A DNA stretch of 9,271 nucleotides from NCBI GenBank assembly GCA_005877345.1, contig VBPR01000194.1:1-9271 (forward strand). Reading direction: 5' to 3'. Made by a program: the position numbers and the translations under genes. The notes beneath the pieces are model-generated. The model saw only the letters and a program-made list of their open reading frames with translations. It ran no database searches and was not told the origin of the DNA. Each line of letters starts with the position of its first letter. The first letter of the stretch is position 1. Positions 1 through 5,272 of this stretch are shown here, piece after piece. This DNA comes from Nitrososphaerota archaeon (lineage in GTDB: Archaea; Thermoproteota; Nitrososphaeria; Nitrososphaerales; Nitrososphaeraceae).

Positions 1-1194
1 ATTTTTTAAGAACCGTAATTGTTCCGATATTTTACTAGATCTGGAGATTGCGTAACGAAGTTTATTGTCCTGTGACACATATACTGCACTGAAATAAATA
101 CCCACTAGCATGGAAAATGAACCTATTGACATAAATGTAATGGTAGCAATGCCGAACGGAGGGTAAGGAGAAGATAATACGCTAATAGCCTGTGTTGACG
201 CTATCAGCAGCATAGTGCCATATGCGGCTAGCATAAGGTATTTTCTAACTTTGTCTTGTCGTACTTTCTTGGCAACGCTCCAAAGTGCAACCGCCGCCAA
301 GATTCCGCCTATTGCTGTACTAGCGTTTATAATGAATGTATAAACTGTATCGAATGCGGAAGGGTAGGCAATTCTGATTTCACTGAAGTACTCTAAAAAT
401 TGGTATTGAAATAGACCTAGAAAATATACTAATGCAATACCCAATATTATCCACAGTCTTAAACGGCCAAACTTCTTGGAATAATGTTGTAATAATATAC
501 CAGACGAAAGCCATATTGAAATGAAGGACAAAATTGAACTTATATTGTAGCCCTGTGAAAAAATGCTAGGACCACTAGTAAAAGAGACGATAGCATTTCT
601 ATTTGATCCTATGATTGCAGGATCATCTCTTACCTCATCTGTAATATACAATAGGGTAAAAATTAGATTAACAAAAATTATAGATATAGCCGATGCATAT
701 GCAAGTACGGTATAATCCATATTACGCCTCAACCAAGATATCAAATGAATTATTAATATTACTAAGAGAAACGAAGCAAATACAAAACTTATCCATGTAG
801 AGATCAGTATCAGATCCCTGAAGTATCCGTGTGTAAAAATTATTTGGAAAACACAGAAAACTAAAATTGTGATTAAAATATACTGAATAACGAATGTAAG
901 CCTTTTAATTAACTTAATTCGTGATTTATACAATATTCCTTCATGGACGTCAAGTTTACTCAGCGCGTTTACGAATACAATCTGCGTGATTACGGCAAAA
1001 GAAACAATTATCGAAAAGCCCCATACTCTGTAAACCACAGCATTTGGTCCCGAAGTGAAGAACGGTAACGCCGAAATAGAATTACCTATAATTAAACAAA
1101 AAATAATGCCTAATGTTAAGTAAAATATAGAATTAAGTTCAAGTTTCTGAAGAAAATTTATCCGTCGGCGATCCACACCATCAGAAGCGACCAT
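1..1194 (-). CDS. Multi-pass membrane protein, 3' end outside the window
   Basis: The frame is open from an ATG at 1194 down to base 1, giving 398 codons with no stop, so the gene continues past the left edge. The product is strongly hydrophobic. I count about ten membrane segments, roughly at residues 24-46, 58-82, 103-125, 135-160, 167-190, 220-242, 252-272, 288-312, 325-345 and 350-375. Between helices 5 and 6 is a polar loop of about 30 residues. After the last helix it becomes basic and polar (SQDNKLRYAISRSSK), probably cytoplasmic. No catalytic motif or transporter signature is visible. I do not recognise a named family; similar uncharacterised membrane proteins are, from memory, common in Nitrososphaeria. 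It diverges from the exported-protein gene at 1334, and a TATA-like box at 1222-1231 suggests a nearly leaderless mRNA. The coding call is firm; the function is unknown. Confidence 0.85.
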   Translation of the reverse strand, partial: MVASDGVDRRRINFLQKLELNSIFYLTLGIIFCLIIGNSISALPFFTSGPNAVVYRVWGFSIIVSFAVITQIVFVNALSKLDVHEGILYKSRIKLIKRLTFVIQYILITILVFCVFQIIFTHGYFRDLILISTWISFVFASFLLVILIIHLISWLRRNMDYTVLAYASAISIIFVNLIFTLLYITDEVRDDPAIIGSNRNAIVSFTSGPSIFSQGYNISSILSFISIWLSSGILLQHYSKKFGRLRLWIILGIALVYFLGLFQYQFLEYFSEIRIAYPSAFDTVYTFIINASTAIGGILAAVALWSVAKKVRQDKVRKYLMLAAYGTMLLIASTQAISVLSSPYPPFGIATITFMSIGSFSMLVGIYFSAVYVSQDNKLRYAISRSSKISEQLRFLKN

Positions 1195-1221
1195 ATTCTT
1201 TGAGAATCCCCATTAAAGTCA

Positions 1222-1231
1222 GCATAAATTT
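1222..1231 (-). promoter_or_regulatory. TATA-like box for the minus-strand membrane protein
   Basis: On the minus strand this reads AAATTTATGC and lies 28-37 bases before the ATG at 1194. That is the spacing expected for an archaeal TATA box serving a leaderless or very short-leader transcript. A second AT-rich stretch (TTTAATG) sits closer, at about 17-23 bases. The assignment is by position and composition only. Confidence 0.4.
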
Positions 1232-1303
1232 TTGGCACAAGGCATATTCTTATGCTTTCGTATCCTTATTATCTTATGCCATATATGCGACTCTATCGCA
1301 TAG

Positions 1304-1311
1304 TTTTTAAG
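1304..1311 (+). promoter_or_regulatory. TATA box, leaderless promoter of the exported-protein gene
   Basis: TTTTTAAG lies 23-30 bases before the ATG at 1334. With the usual archaeal TATA-to-start distance of about 25-27 bases, transcription would begin at or next to the ATG. There is no Shine-Dalgarno sequence before the ATG, which fits a leaderless mRNA. Confidence 0.55.
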
Positions 1312-1333
1312 CGGTGTAGAATCGAATTTTACC

Positions 1334-2071
1334 ATGACAGCAAACGACATTAATCCACAGTCTTTAATATATTGTGTGGGAATTTTTGGAGTAATCCTTT
1401 TGGCTTCCGGCTTTTACTTTCTTTCTCCAATATACGCTCAAAACGAAAATGATTCCTTATTCTCTGTAGATTCGTCTCCTTATGGTAAACCCTATAAATA
1501 TTGGACTCAAAAGTGGTGGGAATGGAACCTCTCTTTTAACGCATCAAACCATCCAAATAATAATTATACTGATGAAAAATGTGCTAGGGGTCAAAAAGCA
1601 GATAGCCCATTGTGGTTTCTTGTCCAACCTTGGCCTAAACCAGATAACAAATTTGAGAGAACTTGCACCATTCCATCTGGAAAAGCAGTCATAACCGCTA
1701 CCCAATCTGGAGACTGCAATTATGGTGCACTTGAAACTAAAACTGATGAAGCGTTAGTAAACTGCGCAAAAATAGGTAATGATTATACAATAGTGCAAGT
1801 TACCGTAGATAATAAAACCTATAAAAACTATGAAAAAGGAAGAAGAGTGACGTCAGATTTCTTTAATGTAACCATTATACCTGAAAATGTCATGGATTAT
1901 CAGAACGTTGGAAAATTCAGAGCAGTGGTAGATGGCTATTACATTTTTCTTAAACCATTAACTCCTGGCAAACATGTAGTATACTACAAATTCAGTACTT
2001 CTCCACCACTGGGTCCTCTTCAGGAATATAAAAGTAATCAAGAAGGAACGTGGAATTTAATAGTAAAGTAA
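1334..2071 (+). CDS. Exported Trp-rich protein, unknown function
   Basis: 245 residues. The N-terminus has a hydrophobic segment (residues 11-32) ending in SPIYA, with likely signal cleavage after Ala35. The mature part starts polar, then carries a striking motif at residues 50-66 (YGKPYKYW, then KWWEWNLS), followed by a conserved-looking stretch SPLWFL (91-96) and CTIPSGKAVI (111-120). Cys83, Cys111, Cys128 and Cys144 could form two disulfides outside the cell. Six N-glycosylation sequons are present (Asn39, 66, 69, 77, 160, 178), fitting an archaeal surface protein. I recall uncharacterised exported proteins with a similar tyrosine/tryptophan-rich opening in thaumarchaea and some bacteria, but know of no established activity. 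The ATG is supported by the TATA box 23-30 bases upstream and the signal peptide that follows at once. An ORF at 1482-1694 in another frame is a shadow. Confidence 0.9.
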   Translation: MTANDINPQSLIYCVGIFGVILLASGFYFLSPIYAQNENDSLFSVDSSPYGKPYKYWTQKWWEWNLSFNASNHPNNNYTDEKCARGQKADSPLWFLVQPWPKPDNKFERTCTIPSGKAVITATQSGDCNYGALETKTDEALVNCAKIGNDYTIVQVTVDNKTYKNYEKGRRVTSDFFNVTIIPENVMDYQNVGKFRAVVDGYYIFLKPLTPGKHVVYYKFSTSPPLGPLQEYKSNQEGTWNLIVK

Positions 2072-2115
2072 AGGACTGAAATTTTTCGCAAGTTTTCTCT
2101 GATACTTCAGTAGGT

Positions 2116-2153
2116 AATTCCAACAAGACAATGAAATTCCAACAAGACAATGA
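2116..2153 (+). repeat. Exact 19 bp tandem repeat, two copies
   Basis: AATTCCAACAAGACAATGA occurs at 2116-2134 and again, unbroken, at 2135-2153, just after the exported-protein gene. Two perfect adjacent copies suggest a recent slippage or duplication event. No function is suggested. Confidence 0.9.
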
Positions 2154-2275
2154 CAGTGTAATTAAATGAAATGAGGTTCTCTGTCGCTGATAATTAACTA
2201 TCGTGATATTTTAATTTTATTTTCAATAGATAGGATAGATAGATTTTTTAGCAGTTTCCATTGATTGATGAAAAA

Positions 2276-2284
2276 TTAATAAAA
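2276..2284 (+). promoter_or_regulatory. TATA-like box before the UspA-type gene
   Basis: TTAATAAAA lies 23-31 bases upstream of the TTG at 2307, the right spacing for a leaderless mRNA. A second candidate, ATTTTTTA at 2243-2250, would instead give a leader of about 30 bases. The spacing of the nearer box helps choose the TTG start. Confidence 0.45.
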
Positions 2285-2306
2285 TAATGATTGTTATGAG
2301 TGATTA

Positions 2307-2750
2307 TTGTCTATCAGAAAGATACTAGTTGCAGTAGATGGTTCTAAACCATCCTTCAGAGCCAGCACCTATGCGATTGACTTGGCCAAAACATATGACG
2401 CAGAATTGATCATATTAGATATTGTATCTCCTATCATATATGGTCATTTCGAGTATGCGAACATTGAGAGAATGCAGGAGACTGAAAGAATAGAAAAGGA
2501 AAAGGCGCAAGAGGAAGTAGTAGATAAGGTGAAACAAAAGGCTATAGAAAAAAAAGTGAGCGCTAAGAGTGATGTTCTTATTAAATATACATCAGTCGTA
2601 AAAGAGATTGTAGAGTATGCAGAGAAGATGAAGGTAGATATGATTGTTATTGGGAGTAGAGGTACGACTGGGTTTAAAAAACTGTTACTGGGTAGTGTCG
2701 CGAGCGGAGTAGTAACGTATTCCCATTGTCCTGTATTAGTAGTAAAATAA
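2307..2750 (+). CDS. Universal stress protein, UspA family
   Basis: 147 residues, the usual size for a single Usp domain. The fold is readable: beta strand KILVAVDGS (residues 5-13) with the conserved Asp11, a helix with SFRASTYAIDLAK, a strand LIILDIV, a long charged helix (about 55-85), then DMIVIGSRG. The nucleotide-binding signature G-x2-G-x9-G-S is complete (Gly116, Gly119, Gly129, Ser130), so this should be an ATP-binding member. It ends with the family strand CPVLVVK. Such proteins are cytoplasmic dimers that help cells through stress; the exact role here is unknown. The start is TTG: an in-frame TGA lies at 2301-2303, no ATG is available, and the domain begins directly after the TTG. 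It stands alone, with non-coding DNA on both sides. Confidence 0.95.
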   Translation: MSIRKILVAVDGSKPSFRASTYAIDLAKTYDAELIILDIVSPIIYGHFEYANIERMQETERIEKEKAQEEVVDKVKQKAIEKKVSAKSDVLIKYTSVVKEIVEYAEKMKVDMIVIGSRGTTGFKKLLLGSVASGVVTYSHCPVLVVK

Positions 2751-2857
2751 CTATTCCTCTGTTATACAACCGTTAAATTCAATATTGATAGACTGCCACC
2801 GCTCAACCCAAATCTAAATTGACCATTGACCCTGCAGCAATATTGATAAATATGATA

Positions 2858-2921
2858 TTTTAATTTTGTTTAACTCAGTTTAGTAATTCTTTAAATTTCA
2901 AATATGATATTTATTATTACT
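2858..2921 (+). promoter_or_regulatory. Duplicated promoter-like block, copy 1
   Basis: The block is very AT-rich and contains the 17-mer AATTTCAAATATGATAT at 2894-2910, repeated exactly at 4119-4135. The flanks also match: TATTTTAATTT upstream and ATTATTACT downstream. If the AT-rich core acts as a TATA box, transcription would start near 2930, exactly where a hairpin sequence begins. No protein gene follows. Confidence 0.45.
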
Positions 2922-2930
2922 TCCTTTTTC

Positions 2931-2993
2931 GCGTTGGGGTGTAAATCCTTCAGCCATCATAAGAGAAGGGCGGACATCAAGACACCCTGACGT
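2931..2993 (+). ncRNA. Candidate small structured RNA
   Basis: The ends pair into an 11 bp stem: 2932-2942 with 2982-2992, around GGGTGT/ACACCC, with two G-U pairs. Inside it CCTTC (2947-2951) can pair with GAAGG (2965-2969). The sequence is markedly richer in G and C than its surroundings, it begins where the upstream promoter block predicts a start, and T-rich sequence follows. No known RNA family is recognised, and a C/D-box reading was not convincing. Confidence 0.35.
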
Positions 2994-3078
2994 TGTTATT
3001 TTATCTATTCAAAATTATACAAAATTATATGCTTTTAATGCTAGCGTAAGAGTATTACTACCTAAACGAGAATGAAGA

Positions 3079-3110
3079 ACTGGTGGGCAAAGTTACGGTC
3101 GATGAAAAAT
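3079..3110 (+). repeat. Probable half copy of the stem-loop element
   Basis: ACTGGTGGG at 3079-3087 followed by CAAAGTT, then GATGAA at 3101-3106, resembles the left arm and loop of the element at 3314-3381. No matching right arm (CCCACCAGT) follows, so it would be a truncated or decayed copy. The match is short and could be partly chance. Confidence 0.4.
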
Positions 3111-3272
3111 GATTTAAACTCAACACAATTTAATTAATAGTATAACCTTTTAGACCTCAATTAATCTCATATCCGGAATATCGGATCCGTGAATGTATGG
3201 GGTAATACTGTTACTATATCTCAATGAACAAATTACGATATTCTTAATGTTACCTTCTAAGAATACAAAATA

Positions 3273-3280
3273 TTTTTATA
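3273..3280 (+). promoter_or_regulatory. TATA-like box ahead of stem-loop element A
   Basis: TTTTTATA here predicts a transcript start around 3305, just before the long inverted repeat at 3314. With the hairpin and T-run at 3398-3433 it would define a transcript of about 125 bases that carries no protein gene. Confidence 0.35.
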
Positions 3281-3313
3281 ACAATTATATCAGTAAGCAA
3301 ATAAATATAAACA

Positions 3314-3381
3314 ACTGGTGGGAAAAGTTTTGATTGATTGAAGGCTGATGAACAAGAAACAATCAAGCGTTTCCCACCAGT
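3314..3381 (+). repeat. Stem-loop element A (68 bp)
   Basis: A perfect 12 bp inverted repeat, ACTGGTGGGAAA (3314-3325) and TTTCCCACCAGT (3370-3381). An inner helix TTGATTG/CAATCAA (3330-3336 with 3360-3366) leaves an apical loop of about 23 bases containing TGATGAACAAGAAACAA. The same layout and loop motif occur in element B at 3847-3916. The arms differ between the two copies, yet each copy pairs perfectly with itself. It may be a structured RNA or a DNA-level palindromic mobile element. No target-site duplication is evident. Confidence 0.75.
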
Positions 3382-3397
3382 CGCGCGTTTAGACGTT

Positions 3398-3433
3398 GTG
3401 AGCCTAGTGCTCACCGAATTATATTATTTTTTT
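3398..3433 (+). terminator. Hairpin plus T-run after element A
   Basis: GTGAGC (3398-3403) pairs with GCTCAC (3409-3414) over a five-base loop, and seven T residues follow at 3427-3433. This looks like a transcription terminator for a transcript through element A. Archaea mostly need only the T-run. Confidence 0.45.
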
Positions 3434-3544
3434 GGTAGAAAGCCCTAAAACTTTTGAATAGTAGAAAGTGATCAGAATTATGAATATCCAAATTGGTATT
3501 TTTACCTTAAATCTAAATGATTTTATTGATTCTTGTGTTTTTTC

Positions 3545-3730
3545 TTAGGTCCTATTGGTAACAATATATAAGTTTATTCGGTTATTTTCTGGGTAAAGTA
3601 TTATTCCAAACTTGCTTGAAGCAATACCAGTTGCCTTAATTCCCGGATTGGAAATAAATTGATTAATCTCTTCCAATTCATTTTGATTTTCTGCAGATTT
3701 AAAATATTTTACCTTCTGTTTGGCGGTCAT
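3545..3730 (-). CDS. Small Cse60-like protein
   Basis: 61 residues. The N-terminal half, KVKYFKSAENQNELEEINQF followed by ISNPGIKATGI, resembles the short Cse60-like proteins of bacteria and archaea, which begin with a strand (VKxF), then a helix with ELExEINxFL, then a glycine turn and a second strand. These are typically about 60 residues, so the length fits. The end (KFGIILYPENNRINLYIVTNRT) agrees less well with what I remember. The function of the family is poorly known. Support for a real gene comes from the TATA box at 3757-3764, about 27-34 bases before the ATG (leaderless), and from the protein-like composition. It is isolated inside a hairpin-rich intergenic region. Confidence 0.65.
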   Translation of the reverse strand: MTAKQKVKYFKSAENQNELEEINQFISNPGIKATGIASSKFGIILYPENNRINLYIVTNRT

Positions 3731-3756
3731 ACAATCATCATGTGACCAACAAATTA

Positions 3757-3764
3757 TAATAAAC
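3757..3764 (-). promoter_or_regulatory. TATA box of the Cse60-like gene
   Basis: On the minus strand the sequence around this point reads TTTATTATAATTT, with the core 27-34 bases before the ATG at 3730. This is the spacing of a leaderless archaeal promoter. Confidence 0.5.
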
Positions 3765-3846
3765 TTAAACCTTATGACGACCGCGAAATAAATGATCTCC
3801 TAAGAATCTACGGCATAGGGATACGTTCTAAAATAAAATAATTTAA

Positions 3847-3916
3847 GCAACTAGTGGTTAATGTATGTCTAAGCTGCATTGATGAACAAGAACCAACCCC
3901 ATCAACCACTAGTTGC
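3847..3916 (+). repeat. Stem-loop element B (70 bp)
   Basis: A perfect 13 bp inverted repeat, GCAACTAGTGGTT (3847-3859) and AACCACTAGTTGC (3904-3916). The loop carries TGATGAACAAGAACCAA, matching element A at 16 of 17 positions. The arms also correspond to element A (ACTAGTGG against ACTGGTGG), with changes on one side matched by complementary changes on the other. A 60-codon minus-strand ORF crossing it (3808-3990) has no protein character and is taken as chance. AT-rich sequence at about 3829-3842 could serve as a promoter. Confidence 0.75.
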
Positions 3917-4002
3917 GGTAATATCATCTTTACAACATGAATAAAAAGAGAATGGTGAAATGTTCTATAAGATCGTAGGAAATGATTCACTCTGAAGCAT
4001 AA

Positions 4003-4052
4003 TAGATTGGATTAGGCAGCCAAAATAGGAAACGCCACCTAAGCCAAATCTA
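4003..4052 (+). repeat. Imperfect 50 bp palindrome
   Basis: TAGATT (4003-4008) pairs with AATCTA (4047-4052), GG with CC, TTAGG (4012-4016) with CCTAA (4038-4042), and GC with GC, leaving a 13-base loop. It has about 15 base pairs with small bulges. It differs in sequence from elements A and B. It lies just upstream of the second promoter block and could be a terminator, an RNA hairpin or a decayed element. Confidence 0.5.
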
Positions 4053-4084
4053 TCTTTATTGAACCTTAACAATAATTAGTTGAT

Positions 4085-4144
4085 CATATATTTTAATTTA
4101 ATTTAATTTAGTTCCCTGAATTTCAAATATGATATATTATTACT
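4085..4144 (+). promoter_or_regulatory. Duplicated promoter-like block, copy 2
   Basis: It shares AATTTCAAATATGATAT (4119-4135) and its flanks with 2858-2921. It would start transcription near 4150-4160, giving the gene at 4217 a leader of about 60 bases. That leader contains GATGAACAAGA (4164-4174), the core of the loop motif in elements A and B. A separate TATA-like box, TAATAAAG at 4188-4195, sits 22-29 bases before the ATG and would instead give a leaderless mRNA. Both may be used. Confidence 0.45.
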
Positions 4145-4216
4145 CTTCGGCGAACAGTGAGAAGATGAACAAGAGTCAGGTACTACCTAATAAAGCATTA
4201 TGAACCACCTAAATTA

Positions 4217-4591
4217 ATGTCAAATACAAAAATCGTACCAGTCCTCTTTGTTTCGATGGCACTGTTGCTTGGAGCAGCAATGATAGCGAATCCAATTGCC
4301 CAGGTTAACGCACAGGGAAATCAGACTAATGCGACAAATGCAACTGCGGGAGCAGCAAAAAATGCAACTGGGGGAGAAAAGAAAGTAGTAGCAGCGGTAA
4401 AAATAGACGTTGATCCAGTAATGAAAGCGTTAAAAGATGCTTACCCAAAACTAGGTGATGTTAAAGACGCTAAGGGCCTTGTTGATGCATTGAAGGATAT
4501 TAAAGACCCAAAAGAAGTTGTAAGGAATATGGTAGCAGCGGGACTTCTGCAGGATTTGGAGATATTCAAAACAATACAGGATATGCAATAA
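4217..4591 (+). CDS. Small exported Ala/Lys-rich protein
   Basis: 124 residues. A clear signal peptide (hydrophobic residues 7-24) ends in AQVNA, with predicted cleavage after Ala32. The mature N-terminus is a low-complexity linker with four glycosylation sequons (Asn35, 38, 41, 49). It is followed by a compact helical region from about residue 58 with DPVMKALKDAYPKLGDVKDA, and DALKDIKDPKEVVRNMVAAG after it. No Cys is present and no enzyme motif is seen. The codons look somewhat richer in G and C than the surroundings, and a T-run terminator follows, which suggests a well expressed secreted or surface protein. I do not recognise the family. The ATG is well supported by the signal peptide. Confidence 0.85.
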   Translation: MSNTKIVPVLFVSMALLLGAAMIANPIAQVNAQGNQTNATNATAGAAKNATGGEKKVVAAVKIDVDPVMKALKDAYPKLGDVKDAKGLVDALKDIKDPKEVVRNMVAAGLLQDLEIFKTIQDMQ

Positions 4592-4605
4592 AACACAAAT
4601 TCCCC

Positions 4606-4616
4606 TTTCTTTTTTT
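4606..4616 (+). terminator. T-run terminator after the exported protein
   Basis: TTTCTTTTTTT directly after a CCCC, 14 bases past the stop codon. An oligo-T tract is the standard archaeal termination signal, and no hairpin is needed. Confidence 0.55.
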
Positions 4617-4766
4617 ATTGTTGGCTAGACGCTAAACGAGAATAAGAAAAAGGAATATTGTTGAGATAATAGAAAGTTCGTTGGATTACTAAGGGATGGG
4701 CTATATTGGCTTCATTGAATTTATTTAATGCATAGGAATTCTTAATAATTCGTAACTCTAAACAAA

Positions 4767-4907
4767 GTGTCTTTGAGTCAAAACGACAGATGCGTATGTG
4801 GACATATAAGATCACATCATGCTAGAAAATTGCCCAAGAATAACCCTACGAAATGTAATAAATGCGAGTGTCCAAAATTTAGAATTCCTAAGCAGATATT
4901 ACAATAA
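4767..4907 (+). CDS. 46-residue Cys/His zinc-binding protein
   Basis: A short frame with a very clear metal motif: CVCGH at residues 9-13, His17 and His18, then CNKCEC at 30-35 followed by Pro-Lys-Phe. The pattern C-x-C-G-H-x3-H ... C-x2-C-x-C-x2-F is one I associate with small archaeal zinc proteins, and chance would rarely place five Cys and three His this way. The role is unknown; zinc binding is inferred. An in-frame TAA lies at 4746-4748. The likely start is GTG 4767 (TTG 4773 is the alternative). The AT-rich TTCTTAATAATT just upstream fits a leaderless promoter. It stands alone, downstream of the T-run at 4606-4616. A minus-strand ORF at 4615-4815 partly overlaps its 5' end and is considered spurious. 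Confidence 0.65.
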   Translation: MSLSQNDRCVCGHIRSHHARKLPKNNPTKCNKCECPKFRIPKQILQ

Positions 4908-4959
4908 AGTTTAAATGATCTCTCAACATAGGAGATAGGAACTCATTTTATAATAAAAC

Positions 4960-5037
4960 GCAGGTGGGCCGCTTATCCGGGTGAGATGTACGGCTCCACC
5001 AGGCGCTCTACATTAAAAACGTAGAGGTTTACCATGC
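4960..5037 (+). ncRNA. Candidate structured RNA with two hairpins
   Basis: GGTGGGCCG (4963-4971) pairs with CGGCTCCACC (4991-5000), a 9 bp stem with one bulge. CTCTAC (5006-5011) pairs with GTAGAG (5021-5026). The outer ends GCAGGT (4960-4965) and ACCATGC (5031-5037) can also pair, which would compete with the first stem, so two alternative folds are possible. The segment is much richer in G and C than its surroundings. TTTTATAATA at 4946-4955 resembles a TATA box but lies too close to give a transcript that starts before the first stem; TTTAAATG at 4910-4917 would fit better. It does not fold as a tRNA. The strand is uncertain. Confidence 0.4.
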
Positions 5038-5054
5038 AAAACGACGATATAAAA

Positions 5055-5092
5055 ATCATTCTGATAAATGATAACAATTTAGAAAATTGTTA
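5055..5092. terminator. Overlapping AT-rich hairpins between convergent ends
   Basis: TAACAATTT (5072-5080) and AAATTGTTA (5084-5092) form a perfect 9 bp stem with a three-base loop. Just before it ATCATT (5055-5060) pairs with AATGAT (5067-5072). The hairpins lie 20 bases past the stop of the minus-strand AbrB-like gene and downstream of the RNA candidate, so they could mark transcript ends on both strands. Confidence 0.35.
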
Positions 5093-5111
5093 CTAAACTT
5101 TGTCACTTACC

Positions 5112-5270
5112 TTATTCTACTTTTTTAATTGAAATCATTATGTCACCTTTCTCGAATTCTTTAATCATTTCGCGTAAGGCTAGCGGTACCCAGATAATGC
5201 GATTATCACCCATTTTTGAAATCTTGGCCTTAAATTTTAATTCATCATTCACAATTTTTGTTATTCCCAT
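5112..5270 (-). CDS. AbrB/SpoVT-like DNA-binding protein
   Basis: 52 residues. After a short lead (MGITKIVND) comes the swapped-hairpin pattern of AbrB/SpoVT domains: FKAKISKMGDNRIIWVPLAL (13-32), then a helix REMIKEFEKGD (33-43), then the last strand IMISIKK. The R-I-I-x-V-P core and the E-x-G-D turn before the final strand are typical, and the length is that of a bare domain. Such proteins are dimeric DNA-binding regulators, often autoregulatory or antitoxin-like; no toxin gene is adjacent. The ATG at 5270 is preceded by a TATA sequence (5293-5304) at 23-34 bases, so the mRNA should be leaderless. It diverges from the zinc-ribbon gene across 54 bases full of repeated CTATAG boxes, which it may bind (inference). 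The plus-strand ORF at 5140-5325 is its shadow. Confidence 0.75.
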   Translation of the reverse strand: MGITKIVNDELKFKAKISKMGDNRIIWVPLALREMIKEFEKGDIMISIKKVE

Positions 5271-5272
5271 AC

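Larger units (their letters stand above)
2751..3544. other. Long intergenic region rich in hairpins
   Basis: Almost 800 bases without a convincing protein gene. It holds a promoter block repeated at 4085-4144, a hairpin RNA candidate (2931-2993), a probable half copy of a stem-loop element (3079-3110), a full stem-loop element with its own TATA box and terminator (3273-3433), and small hairpins such as ATCCG/CGGAT at 3171-3186. Reading frames here are short and show no protein motif. The region looks more like a cluster of small RNA or palindromic elements than decayed coding sequence. Confidence 0.6.

Noticed and set aside
3314..3381. Element A as a C/D-box sRNA
   Set aside because: TGATGA resembles a C box, but the 12 bp closing stem is far too long and no ordered D, D' and C' boxes are present.
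3314..3916. CRISPR array or integron attC sites
   Set aside because: Only two full copies lie 0.5 kb apart with no regular spacing or cas genes, and the attC core pattern does not fit.
3808..3990. 60-codon minus-strand ORF
   Set aside because: It runs straight through the palindromic element B, has no domain-like pattern and an odd composition; the palindrome explains the open frame better.
3062..4643. Shared CTAAACGAGAAT at 3062 and 4632
   Set aside because: A 12-base match in 9 kb of AT-rich DNA is expected by chance, and the flanks do not align.
4615..4815. 66-codon minus-strand ORF
   Set aside because: No motif, no promoter-like box, and it overlaps the start of the well-supported Cys/His protein on the plus strand.
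4960..5037. tRNA gene
   Set aside because: The size and hairpins suggested one, but there is no T-loop motif, the would-be anticodon loop has nine bases, and no acceptor stem forms on either strand.
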